Assembly (NCBI RefSeq): GCF_010119385.1
Contig: NZ_VFIE01000021.1
Location: 134,679-198,678 of the forward strand
Length of the DNA: 64,000 nucleotides
DNA from: Nesterenkonia haasae
GTDB lineage: Bacteria; Actinomycetota; Actinomycetes; Actinomycetales; Micrococcaceae
Direction: 5' to 3'
Shown: positions 11,693 through 19,869 of the stretch, one piece after another
Position numbering within the stretch: the first letter of the stretch is position 1
How the letters are laid out: every line of letters starts with the position of its first letter
The notes under the pieces: model-generated
The model's database searches: none
Seen by the model: the letters and a program-made list of their open reading frames with translations, nothing else
Told to the model about the DNA's origin: nothing
Made by a program: the position numbers and the translations under genes

Positions 11693-12886
11693 CTAGGCTT
11701 TGTCGCGCCGCCAGAGGACGTAGCCGGCGGTGGCGATCAGCACCAGGCCGCCTATGACAGCTGTGATCAGTGCCCAGGGGCTCCCCGCGTCGCTGCCAGA
11801 GGTCTGTTCGGAATCCGCGGTGTCAGAGTCCGTGGTCTCAGCGTCTGGGCTGGCAGGAGCGTTGTCCCCATCCCTTTCGGTGTCTTCGTCCTCGCCATCC
11901 TCAGCAGTGGCCTCGGTCTCGCCCTCGGGCCCGGCCACGGAGTCGGGGATCGGCCAGACGTTGCGGTCGGAGAAGGCGGCGTCAGACTCGTCGACGCCCG
12001 GATCGCCGGGCTCCAGGGAGGAGCCGTCGGGACTGAGCGCGAACGGGGTCCACGCCACCACCCCCTCAGATTCCGCTGTGGCCACCAAGCCGTAGATGCC
12101 CTTGTAGTCGACCTCCTCGCCGCGCACCACGGTCCGCCAGGGCATAGTTCCCGGCGTCATCCCCAGACCGTCACTTGCGGGCTCTGTCGTCAGGAAGATG
12201 GCGTCCTCACCGCCGGGGGGCAGCAGCCACAGGTCGGTGCGTTCCTCGCCGCTGGCGGTCTGCAGGGTGAATGTCTCATCAACTGGTATGACGGGTGCGT
12301 CTTCGTTGATGCTCACCAGCCCGTAGGTCTGTTCCGTCAGCGCTTCCAGGGTGGGTGGTTCGCTGGTGGGCTCGACGTTTTCGCTGAAGTCCGGGACCGG
12401 CCACTGCTCACCGGGGCTGCCCCCGAGCTCTCCGCCGTCCTCGCCGATCACCGGGTAGCTGCTCCAGGTGATCAGATCCCCGGTGGACTCGTCTAGAGCG
12501 ACGAACGCGTACCAGCCGCTGGAGGGGACCTCCGGGCTGGGCAGCGTGACCTCGATCAGTTCCACTTCTTGCTCGGTGGCGGTCTCCGCACCGGGATTGG
12601 TGTAGATGTCCGATTCGGTCTCGCCGGTGCCGATGAGGACCGGGTCACCGCCCTCTGGGGCATGCGCCCAGACCTCTACTGTGTCGGGGATGTTGAAGTG
12701 CTCAGCGGCGAGCATCAGCTCAAGTGCCTCATCGGTTGGGAAGGTGGCCACGCCTTCGGCTAGGAATATCCCGCCGTAGGTGTCTGAGCTCAGTGGTGTC
12801 TCCTCGTCGGCGTGGGCCGACGCGGGTGAGATCAGCGCGACGACGCCGACCACCCCTAGGGCAGACAACAGTCGGGTCTGTGCCAT
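11693..12886 (-). CDS. Exported, C-terminally anchored duplicated-domain protein
   Basis: 397 residues, not recognised. A signal peptide (hydrophobic at residues 6-20, cleavage near SAHA-DE) is followed by two related halves: residues about 33-170, ending WPVPDF, and about 186-316, ending WPIPDS. Each half starts at TYG and contains a beta-rich module resembling the WPxPD surface repeats of actinobacterial secreted proteins. Next come an acidic Asp/Glu/Ser/Thr spacer (about 320-360), one hydrophobic helix and the basic end LWRRDKA. No LPxTG or LAxTG is seen, so it is probably held by the helix. The start ATG has GAGGAG 12 bases upstream. Likely a surface protein of unknown role. Confidence 0.75.
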   Translation of the reverse strand: MAQTRLLSALGVVGVVALISPASAHADEETPLSSDTYGGIFLAEGVATFPTDEALELMLAAEHFNIPDTVEVWAHAPEGGDPVLIGTGETESDIYTNPGAETATEQEVELIEVTLPSPEVPSSGWYAFVALDESTGDLITWSSYPVIGEDGGELGGSPGEQWPVPDFSENVEPTSEPPTLEALTEQTYGLVSINEDAPVIPVDETFTLQTASGEERTDLWLLPPGGEDAIFLTTEPASDGLGMTPGTMPWRTVVRGEEVDYKGIYGLVATAESEGVVAWTPFALSPDGSSLEPGDPGVDESDAAFSDRNVWPIPDSVAGPEGETEATAEDGEDEDTERDGDNAPASPDAETTDSDTADSEQTSGSDAGSPWALITAVIGGLVLIATAGYVLWRRDKA

Positions 12887-13145
12887 GGTGAAGAGCTCCT
12901 CGAATGGTCGTTTGACGCTGAGCCTAACAACGAGCTCCCCGCCACGGCCACGGTTGATTCGTTTTTGACCCGCTGCTCGGAGCGCCGCGGTGGGAGGAAG
13001 AATGTCAGTGCCAGCATCAAAGATCTAGTTTTAGATGTTATCTTGGTTACATCCGAGCACGCCGGACAGCAGGGCGTGAAGATGAATGACTGCTGGAGTA
13101 TTCGATCGTGTCGACCATGATCGCTCGTCAGACCGGGAGGCCCAT
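12887..13145. other. Divergent intergenic region
   Basis: 259 bases between the surface protein and the aldehyde dehydrogenase. It contains a weak palindrome ATCTA-GTTT-TAGAT (13023-13036), close to where a dehydrogenase promoter would lie and a possible site for the GntR regulator encoded downstream. No convincing -35/-10 pair and no small gene were found. Confidence 0.4.
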
Positions 13146-14513
13146 ATGTCAACGACTTACCAGACGGTTAATCCGTCAACTGCGAAAGTCACCGCTGAGT
13201 ATCCGACCGCAAGCGATGCGGAGGTCTCGGAGGCAGTTGCCGCAGCGCACCGCGGTTACCGGTCCTGGCGTGCTACTCCCTTGGAGGATCGCGTCGCCGT
13301 GCTTCACCGTGCAGCCGCGATCTACCGAGAGCGCGCCCACGAGCTGGCTGAACTCATCACGGCAGAAATGGGCAAGCCGCTCAAGCAGGCCAAGGGAGAG
13401 ATCGCAGTGTCGGCTGAGATATTTGACTACTACGCCACACACGCCGGGGAGTTCCTCCAGCCGCAGGAGCTTCCCGTGGATTCCGGCTCAGCGGAAGTGC
13501 ATATGCAGCCTATCGGTGTGCTGGTGGGCATCATGCCGTGGAACTACCCGCACTATCAGGTGGCCCGCTTCGCTGCGCCGAACCTGGCACTGGGCAACAC
13601 CATCCTGCTGAAGCACGCTGCCAACTGCCCCCAGTCGGCCCTGGCCATTGAGGATATTCTTCGCCAGGCAGGTCTCCCAGAGGATGCCTACATCAACATT
13701 TTCGCCACTCACGCTCAGCTCTCGGAGGTGATCGCTGATCCTCGGGTCCAGGGGGTATCCCTCACGGGAAGTGAGAAGGCCGGAGCGATCGTCGCCGAAC
13801 AGTGTGGACGCCATCTGAAGAAGGTCGTGCTGGAGCTGGGCGGAAGCGATCCCTTCATTGTTCTGGACTCAGAGGACCTCGCTGCCACCGCCCGCCAGGC
13901 TGTCTCCGGACGCCTATCGAACGCTGGTCAGGCCTGCACCTCACCCAAACGGCTGATCGTCGTTGAATCTGCCTACGACGCATTCGTGGATGAGGTACAG
14001 CAGCGCCTGGAACGGACCACGGTGGGAGACCCGGCGCAGTCGGGCACTGCTGTGGGACCTTTATCCTCGGCTTCGGCCAGAGCTGACCTCGTCGAACAGC
14101 TCGACGACGCGGTGGCCCACGGGGCTGCCCTGCGCATGGGCGGGGAGCCCACAGGGGAGGGGTTCTTCCTCACCCCCGCCCTGCTCACTGACCTCAATAG
14201 AGACTGCCGCCTCTGGTACGAAGAAGCATTCGGACCCGTGGTGATGGTCTACAAGGTGGCTGATGAGGACGAAGCAGTTGAACTGGCCAATGACTCACCC
14301 TACGGGCTGGGCGCTGCGGTGTTCGGCACAGATCCTGCGCAGACCGAACGGGTTGCCCAACGGCTGGAGACCGGTATGGTCTTCATCAACAGCAACACCG
14401 ATTCGGAAGCGAATCTGCCCTTCGGCGGAGTGAAACGTTCCGGCTTCGGCCGTGAGCTGGGGCCGCTCGGAATTGAAGAGTTCGCGAACAAGAAGTTGGT
14501 TCGCCGAGTCTGA
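13146..14513 (+). CDS. NAD(P)-dependent aldehyde dehydrogenase (succinate-semialdehyde type)
   Basis: 455 residues. Oxidises an aldehyde to its acid. Clear family features: [17 protein letters not shown], the cofactor-fold segment [10 protein letters not shown], the general base in [12 protein letters not shown], and the catalytic cysteine in [14 protein letters not shown]. Among relatives it is closest to short succinate-semialdehyde dehydrogenases. ATG 13146 is chosen, with GGGAGG 6 bases before it. It is followed without a gap by the GntR regulator. In this setting the likely substrate is a gamma-glutamyl-aminoaldehyde or the free aldehyde formed from the amine; this is inference. Confidence 0.9.
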   Translation: MSTTYQTVNPSTAKVTAEYPTASDAEVSEAVAAAHRGYRSWRATPLEDRVAVLHRAAAIYRERAHELAELITAEMGKPLKQAKGEIAVSAEIFDYYATHAGEFLQPQELPVDSGSAEVHMQPIGVLVGIMPWNYPHYQVARFAAPNLALGNTILLKHAANCPQSALAIEDILRQAGLPEDAYINIFATHAQLSEVIADPRVQGVSLTGSEKAGAIVAEQCGRHLKKVVLELGGSDPFIVLDSEDLAATARQAVSGRLSNAGQACTSPKRLIVVESAYDAFVDEVQQRLERTTVGDPAQSGTAVGPLSSASARADLVEQLDDAVAHGAALRMGGEPTGEGFFLTPALLTDLNRDCRLWYEEAFGPVVMVYKVADEDEAVELANDSPYGLGAAVFGTDPAQTERVAQRLETGMVFINSNTDSEANLPFGGVKRSGFGRELGPLGIEEFANKKLVRRV

Positions 14514-14561
14514 GTGACCACACCAAGCAGGATCAGCACACCAGGTATCCAGGAGACGCTC

Positions 14562-15392
14562 GTGACCCTCACCGATGATCACAGTTTTGGGTCCGATCCC
14601 TCTTCGGCTGCACGGTCCAGCTCAGGTGGGTCACAGGGGTTGCGTCAGCACATCTATCGCGCCCTTCCCGAAATCGACCGCGCCGAGGCCATTGTGACCA
14701 GGCTGCGCGACTCCATGTCGCTGGGTCTGCTCCGCGAAGGCGACAGACTCCCCAGCGAGGTGGAGATGGCGGAGTCATTCGGGGTCTCACCCACTACGGT
14801 CCGCGAGGCTCTGTCAGCTTTGCGTTCCAAAGGGTTGGTCGAAACCCGGCGCGGTCGCAGCGGGGGGACGTTCGTCGTTTCACTGCCGGCTTCTTCGGTG
14901 CCGATGATGCGCCAACGCTTGGAAGGCCTCAGCGTCGTGCAGCTGCGCGATATGGGCGATCACCGCTCAGCAATCTCTGCTGCCTCGATTCAACTGGCGG
15001 CAACGCGTGCGGTCGATTCGGACCTCCACGCGATCGAGCGGCTCGTTGAGGCCTTCGAACGTGCTGACGGGACCCACACTCTCGCCCGAGCCGATAGCAG
15101 GATATGGCTGGAAATAGCAGTGAGTGCCCAGTCCCGACGGCTGCTTGTGGCGCAGCTGCACCTGCAGCTGGAGTCATCCGAGCTGCTATGGGCTCCGCTG
15201 GGAAGTCCGCGGAGCAAGAGCTCGGTTCTGCCGTACTTCGGGCAAATGATGGAGGCCCTGCATCGACGCGATCGTGAGGCCGCCGCGAGTGCTGTGGCCC
15301 AACGCATCCAAGATGACACTTTCCACATGATCGATCAGAAACTGACTCTCGCCCTGCATGAAGGTTCGAAGGATGACAACCATGCCCGTTGA
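14562..15392 (+). CDS. GntR/FCD-family transcriptional regulator
   Basis: 276 residues. The winged-helix domain (SLGLLREGDRLPSEVEMAESF, then VSPTTVREALSALRSKGLVETRRGRSGGTFV) is followed by a helical FCD ligand domain whose histidines and aspartates would bind a metal and an acid. The GTG at 14562 is preferred over GTG 14514, because AGGAGA lies 7 bases upstream of it. It is the second gene after the aldehyde dehydrogenase and overlaps the Cache-like gene. Best candidate for local control of the amine cluster. Confidence 0.88.
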   Translation: MTLTDDHSFGSDPSSAARSSSGGSQGLRQHIYRALPEIDRAEAIVTRLRDSMSLGLLREGDRLPSEVEMAESFGVSPTTVREALSALRSKGLVETRRGRSGGTFVVSLPASSVPMMRQRLEGLSVVQLRDMGDHRSAISAASIQLAATRAVDSDLHAIERLVEAFERADGTHTLARADSRIWLEIAVSAQSRRLLVAQLHLQLESSELLWAPLGSPRSKSSVLPYFGQMMEALHRRDREAAASAVAQRIQDDTFHMIDQKLTLALHEGSKDDNHAR

Positions 15393-16095
15393 AGACGAAA
15401 TCCGCCGCTTCGCGCACTCGCTAGCCGAAGACCTCGATAGTCTGTTTGCCGATCTCGAGGCGGCTGCGGCGTTAGTGCTGAGTCGGCTTGGGGCGGAGAA
15501 CTCTCACTCTCTGCGCTGGGGACCGTTCGCGCCGGACCAGTTGCGAATGATGGAGGCTGAGGCGGACGGTCTGCTTGAACGTCATGCACTCGTCTACGGT
15601 GCGGGGATCATCTTCGATCCAGACCGCATCGTCTCGCCCGAGCAGCTGATTCCTTGGCGGGTACGGGGTGCCACGGGAGCCGCAGAAGCTTACGGGTTCG
15701 ACTTCGACGAACACTCCCGGGACTATTACGACTTTATGCAGCTTCCATGGTTCGCTGAGCCGAAGGCTACTGGTGAGCCGAAGATGACCGCACCCTACGT
15801 GGACTTTCTGGGGGTCGATGAATATATCCTGACCGCTGCGGTGCCCTTCGCCGATGATCATGGTTTCGTCGGCGTCGCCGGATCAGACATTGAGGTCAGC
15901 ACCCTCGAACAGGTGATGATGCGAGAAGCTAAGAACGTTTCCGGCCGTTTTGTGCTGTTGGGAGCTCAGGGCCGGATCGTCTGCTCAACGACGGCGCGCT
16001 TCCTCCCCGGTGAGCTGCTGGAGCAGAATGCCGGAAGCGGGCATCACCTGGAGCTGCCCACCCGGGTGCCGACGCTCAGCCTGTACTGGGAGTGA
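15382..16095 (+). CDS. Cytosolic Cache-like sensor domain protein
   Basis: 237 residues without signal peptide or membrane helix. The layout matches Cache (dCache) sensing domains: a long N-terminal helix (FAHSLAEDLDSLFADLEAAA), a GAGIIFDPDRI beta segment, and the ligand-pocket-like run YYDFMQLPWFAEPK with later VDFLGVDEYILTAAVP and GVAGSDIEVSTLE. Such domains normally sit outside the cell in chemoreceptors. Here the protein stands alone and its start overlaps the regulator gene (AGGA 8 bases before ATG 15382). I infer that it helps the GntR protein to sense the amine or its product. Its end overlaps the convergent GATase gene. Confidence 0.7.
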   Translation: MPVEDEIRRFAHSLAEDLDSLFADLEAAAALVLSRLGAENSHSLRWGPFAPDQLRMMEAEADGLLERHALVYGAGIIFDPDRIVSPEQLIPWRVRGATGAAEAYGFDFDEHSRDYYDFMQLPWFAEPKATGEPKMTAPYVDFLGVDEYILTAAVPFADDHGFVGVAGSDIEVSTLEQVMMREAKNVSGRFVLLGAQGRIVCSTTARFLPGELLEQNAGSGHHLELPTRVPTLSLYWE

Positions 16096-16888
16096 GCGAA
16101 GCACGTGAGCGCGCCGCGTCCAGGAAAGCCCTGAAGAACGCGAGCCGGTCTGTCTCCGACCCGTCATCGTCTTCGGGATGCCACTGAACCCCTACGATCC
16201 AGGTGTTGTCGATGCGTTCAGTGCCTTCCACCACCCCGTCGTCGGCGATGGCGGCTACTCGCAGACCCTCACCGACAGTTTCCACTGCCTGGTGATGTCC
16301 GCTCCGCACCGTAAGCCGTTCGCGGCCGAAGATCTCACGGACCTTGGTGCCTGGCTGAAGCGTGAGCGTCTCATTCAGAAAACTGGGTTCGCCCTTCTGC
16401 CCGTGGTGCAGTGCTGAGGGTTGGATATCGGAGATGATGGTCCCACCGCAGGCCACATTGAGGATCTGCGATCCCCTGCAGACAGCCAGAAGCGTGGCGT
16501 CGTTGTCGATGGCCCAGCGAGTGATGGCCAGCTGGCGAGTGTCGGAGACGGGGTCGCGACCGTACTCATTGGCCATTGGGCCGCTGCGTCCGTAGAACCT
16601 CGGGTCGATATCGCCCCCACCCAGCATCAGGACACCGTCGGCCGCTGCCAGCACGTCAAAGTCCGGCTCTTCACTGGCGGCGTCGATCAGGTGGATTCGC
16701 GCACCCAAATCCTGCAGTGTGCGCAGCGTCACAGCGGTAAAACGGCGCAGCAACTGGTGCGTCTCAAGGCTCTGGCCCGGCAGGTTGAGCTGAGCGACCA
16801 CGACAATCTCCACATCAGCCTCAGCCGACGCCGCCGCTGGGGGCATCACATCGTCACGGGTGAGGACAGGCGTCTCCTGGGCTGACAT
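16076..16888 (-). CDS. Class-I GATase-type gamma-glutamyl hydrolase (PuuD-like), B
   Basis: 270 residues. Hydrolyses the gamma-glutamyl bond of a gamma-glutamyl-amino compound. The triad is visible: nucleophile in AVCRGSQILN, HHQAVETVG, and VGVQWHPEDD. The LMLGGGDIDPRFYG segment matches the PuuD oxyanion region. The ATG at 16888 follows the stop of the upstream paralogue by 2 bases. It is the last gene of the seven-gene operon. It shares only moderate identity with its neighbour, so the two probably differ in substrate. Confidence 0.87.
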   Translation of the reverse strand: MSAQETPVLTRDDVMPPAAASAEADVEIVVVAQLNLPGQSLETHQLLRRFTAVTLRTLQDLGARIHLIDAASEEPDFDVLAAADGVLMLGGGDIDPRFYGRSGPMANEYGRDPVSDTRQLAITRWAIDNDATLLAVCRGSQILNVACGGTIISDIQPSALHHGQKGEPSFLNETLTLQPGTKVREIFGRERLTVRSGHHQAVETVGEGLRVAAIADDGVVEGTERIDNTWIVGVQWHPEDDDGSETDRLAFFRAFLDAARSRASLTPSTG

Positions 16889-16890
16889 GT

Positions 16891-17640
16891 TTACGAGACC
16901 TCCTGATTGTGCGTGATGGTGGCAGCGAGAGCGCGATGGTGATGGGCGGCTGCGACGATCCAGTCGAAGAGTGCCTTGTCCCCAGGGTGGTGCTGTGCGC
17001 GGTCCTCTGGGTGCCACTGTACGGCCACTATATTGTGCTCGGGGTCTTCAATCGCCTCCACGCATCCATCCTCGGCCCGGGAAACCACCTGCAGCCCTCG
17101 GCCGATCTCACCGACAGCCTGGTGGTGGTAACTCGACACATCGATAGTGGTGTTACCGCTGAGCGCACGTGCCAGGCGGCTTTCAGACGAGATGCGCACC
17201 TCGTGGACGGTGTCGATATGCTCTTGCGGATCCGTGGGCCAGTGCTGGATCAGGGTGCCTCCGCGTTCGACGTTCCACAGTTGCATACCGCGGCAGATCA
17301 GCAGTGCGGGGAGTCCCAGGGACTCCGCGGCGTGGATGGCTCGGGCATCAGCGTCGTCCTGCCCCGAGAAGTCGGTCAGCGTCAGCTGCTCCTCAGGATG
17401 CTGACCATAGCGAGCCGGGTCAATGTCTGAACCCCCTGGGAGAACCACGCCATCCAGCAGGTCCCAATCGGTGAACTCCGCACCGGGGAAAATCATCAGC
17501 GGCTGGCCGCCGGCACGGATGATGGCCTCCAGCACGGCGTTGGCGACCACAGATCCCGAGTAGCGCAGTCCATGGATCGATCGTGAGGACATGGCCGGTA
17601 CCCCGATGCGCGGGCGAGTCGTCAGAGAGATCACCGTCAT
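16891..17640 (-). CDS. Class-I GATase-type gamma-glutamyl hydrolase (PuuD-like), A
   Basis: 249 residues, close to the 250 of PuuD. Triad residues: Cys in LLICRGMQLWN, His in SSYHHQAVG, and His/Glu in AVQWHPEDR. VVLPGGSDIDPARYG marks the family. The reaction is release of glutamate from a gamma-glutamyl-amino acid. ATG 17640 overlaps the stop of the binding-protein gene (ATGA), so translation is coupled. It belongs to the P450-ligase operon, where it would regenerate the glutamate used by the ligase. Confidence 0.88.
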   Translation of the reverse strand: MTVISLTTRPRIGVPAMSSRSIHGLRYSGSVVANAVLEAIIRAGGQPLMIFPGAEFTDWDLLDGVVLPGGSDIDPARYGQHPEEQLTLTDFSGQDDADARAIHAAESLGLPALLICRGMQLWNVERGGTLIQHWPTDPQEHIDTVHEVRISSESRLARALSGNTTIDVSSYHHQAVGEIGRGLQVVSRAEDGCVEAIEDPEHNIVAVQWHPEDRAQHHPGDKALFDWIVAAAHHHRALAATITHNQEVS

Positions 17641-18353
17641 GAGGGCCTTCCTGTCAGGATGTCCGCCGGAAACGCTAGCTGAGGCATCCACCGGTTCCAG
17701 GCCTGCTGAAGTTCTCCGGAGTCGATGAGTCGGCTGAGCGCAGCGTTCAGGCTTTCAAGGAGCTCCGGTCTGTCTTTGGCTACTCCCACGCCCCAGGCGT
17801 TCTGCGTCGGAGAGGTGAAGGCAATATCGAAGTCTGGATCCTCACCCAGGGGGACCGTCACAACGTCGTCGTCGACCATTGCGTCGACGCTGCCGTTGCG
17901 GACTGCGGTGATCATATCGCCGAAGACGTCGTCAGAGGCAGTGAACGCAACCGTGATCGCGCCGGGAAATGTCTCCGCCAGCTGCATATTCGCACTGCCG
18001 GCTATCGCAGCGACCCGCCTTCCGGAGAAGTCGCCGGGTCCCCGAGCAGGGTCACCGGCGCGGACCAGAACGGACTCGTCGAAGATCGCGTAGGGACGAG
18101 TGAAGTCCAGCTGCTCCTGCCGGGAGGGAATAATGCCCTGGCCACACCAGACGGCATCGGCTTCGTGCCGCTGGACCATTGGGATCATGGTGTCCCAGGA
18201 AGTGATCATCCATGTCGGCTCGAGGCCCAACTCCTGAGCCACCATCGCAGCTACTTCGGGCTCATACCCGGTGCGGGTCCGCCCGCCGTCAGGGGAGAGG
18301 TCGAACAGAGGCGGGGCGTGCGAGTCGATACACGCGAGTTTCAGATCATTCAT
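17637..18353 (-). CDS. Family-3 amino-acid-binding-like protein without signal peptide
   Basis: 238 residues with the two-lobed family-3 solute-binding fold: GYEPEVAAMVAQELGLEP, then SWDTMIPMVQRHEADAVW, DFTRPYAIFDESVLVR and the C-terminal LIDSGELQQAWNRWM. The start (ATG 18353) overlaps the ligase stop as ATGA, and the protein begins MNDLKLACIDSHAPP, with no signal peptide or lipobox. Extending upstream gives a basic, non-signal sequence. No permease or ATPase gene is near. It is therefore probably cytosolic: a binding, scavenging or sensing partner, or a decayed transport component. Confidence 0.8.
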   Translation of the reverse strand: MNDLKLACIDSHAPPLFDLSPDGGRTRTGYEPEVAAMVAQELGLEPTWMITSWDTMIPMVQRHEADAVWCGQGIIPSRQEQLDFTRPYAIFDESVLVRAGDPARGPGDFSGRRVAAIAGSANMQLAETFPGAITVAFTASDDVFGDMITAVRNGSVDAMVDDDVVTVPLGEDPDFDIAFTSPTQNAWGVGVAKDRPELLESLNAALSRLIDSGELQQAWNRWMPQLAFPADILTGRPS

Positions 18354-19840
18354 CACGGAATTGCCTGCCAATACTGCTTGTACTCCCACTCGGTGACGGC
18401 GCCGCAGTAGCGGGCCCACTCATCGGTCTTAAGCTCCAGATAGAGCGAAGCCATCTCCTCGGGAAGTGTGCTCTGGATATAGTCATCGGCCTTGAAAGCG
18501 TCAAGGGCATCACCGAGTGTCATCGGCAGAGCCTCACCTGAGGCCCCTGGTGCCGGAGGCTCGATGCGGTTGCCGATTCCGTCAGCCATCGCAGCCAGCA
18601 GGAGGGAGTGGGACAGGTAGGGGTTAACCGATGCGTCAGGGATGCGCATCTCTGCCCTGCCGTTGGCGGAGATCCGGACGGAGCTGCCGCGATCATCCAG
18701 TCCCCAGTTGGCCTCAGCCGGCGCAAACTGACCTGGGTCCCAGAATCGCTTGTAGGAGTTGACTGTGCTGGACATGACCAGCATCATGCCGGCGGCGTGC
18801 TTGAGAATACCGCCGATTGCCCAGCGGCCAAGCTGCGACATGTGCAGTTCCTCAACCCCGTTGATGACGAAGGTGTTGTTGCCCTCTGCATCCCACAGAC
18901 TGATGTTGTGGTGACATCCGTTGCCCATTGAACCGAGGTAGGGCTTCGGCATGAAGCTTGCTTCCACATTGAACTCCCGAGCCACCTGCGCGCAGATCTG
19001 GCGGTACGTCACGAGGCGGTCTGCGGTGAGCTCAGCGTCGTCGAAATTCCAATTGCACTCGATCTGGCCCTGGTCCTCGTAGTCTGTTTCGATCATGTCG
19101 AAGCCGAGGCTGGTGGCATACTCCTGGATCCGCTTATATATGGGGCGCATGCCCTCCAAGTTTTCGACCTGGTAGGCCGGGGAATGACCCGGAATCAGGA
19201 CTGGCTTGATGGAATCGCCGTGCCAGGTCATTTCGGGTTCCGTGCCGGTCTTCATCGTCAGACCGAATGTGTCCTTCATCAGCTGGTGCGTACGCAATAG
19301 GTTCGCACGGGAATCGGTGCCCAACGGCCTGCCACCAATACCGGGTAGGTGAGGCGGTTCGTAGGTGGTGCAGAAGATCCGGCCGACCTCGCCGTCCCAG
19401 GGATACTGTTCGAACGTTTCAGCCACCGGAAGTGCCACAAACTCTTTGGCGGTGATCCCACCTATGAGGTTGCCGAAGACATCACTCTGCAGATCCGAGA
19501 TAGCGGTCCTGTGGAAGTTGATGCCGCGCTCGAGGTTCCGCACGATGTGCCGAGCCGGCACCATCTTGGCCACCGTGCGGGACTTCAGGGTGGGAATCGT
19601 GTAATAGATGTACTTGACCCCGGATCGGGCGATCTGCTCGGTGATGCGTTCCACCGTCTCTTCGGAGAGGTTCGAACTCTGGTGACGTTGGAATGCCTCA
19701 CGGTCCGCCAGTGCTGACTGAATGCCCTCCTTGAAAATGCTGGTCAGGCTCTGCCCGGCGGTGCGACTTGCCTGAGACAGCTGGTGGAGCAGTGGCTCAT
19801 GGCCGGAGGGAAGATCGGTTTCGATGTGTGTTGCAGTCAT
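18353..19840 (-). CDS. Glutamine-synthetase-like gamma-glutamyl-amine ligase
   Basis: 495 residues. ATP-dependent ligase of the GlnA fold. Metal and ATP residues lie in GTEPEMTWHG (about 203) and NGCHHNISLWD (about 310), with NSYKRFWDPG and AEMRIPDASVNPYLS following. The adenylylation-site loop of true type I enzymes is missing, and the neighbours are catabolic, so it most likely joins glutamate to an amine instead of ammonia, as GlnA4, GMAS or IpuC do. ATG 19840 with GGGA upstream is preferred over ATG 19852. It follows the reductase by 29 bases. Ethanolamine is the leading substrate guess because of the EutH gene. Confidence 0.87.
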   Translation of the reverse strand: MTATHIETDLPSGHEPLLHQLSQASRTAGQSLTSIFKEGIQSALADREAFQRHQSSNLSEETVERITEQIARSGVKYIYYTIPTLKSRTVAKMVPARHIVRNLERGINFHRTAISDLQSDVFGNLIGGITAKEFVALPVAETFEQYPWDGEVGRIFCTTYEPPHLPGIGGRPLGTDSRANLLRTHQLMKDTFGLTMKTGTEPEMTWHGDSIKPVLIPGHSPAYQVENLEGMRPIYKRIQEYATSLGFDMIETDYEDQGQIECNWNFDDAELTADRLVTYRQICAQVAREFNVEASFMPKPYLGSMGNGCHHNISLWDAEGNNTFVINGVEELHMSQLGRWAIGGILKHAAGMMLVMSSTVNSYKRFWDPGQFAPAEANWGLDDRGSSVRISANGRAEMRIPDASVNPYLSHSLLLAAMADGIGNRIEPPAPGASGEALPMTLGDALDAFKADDYIQSTLPEEMASLYLELKTDEWARYCGAVTEWEYKQYWQAIP

Positions 19841-19869
19841 GATGGTTCCCATCTCGATGGTGTGGCAGC

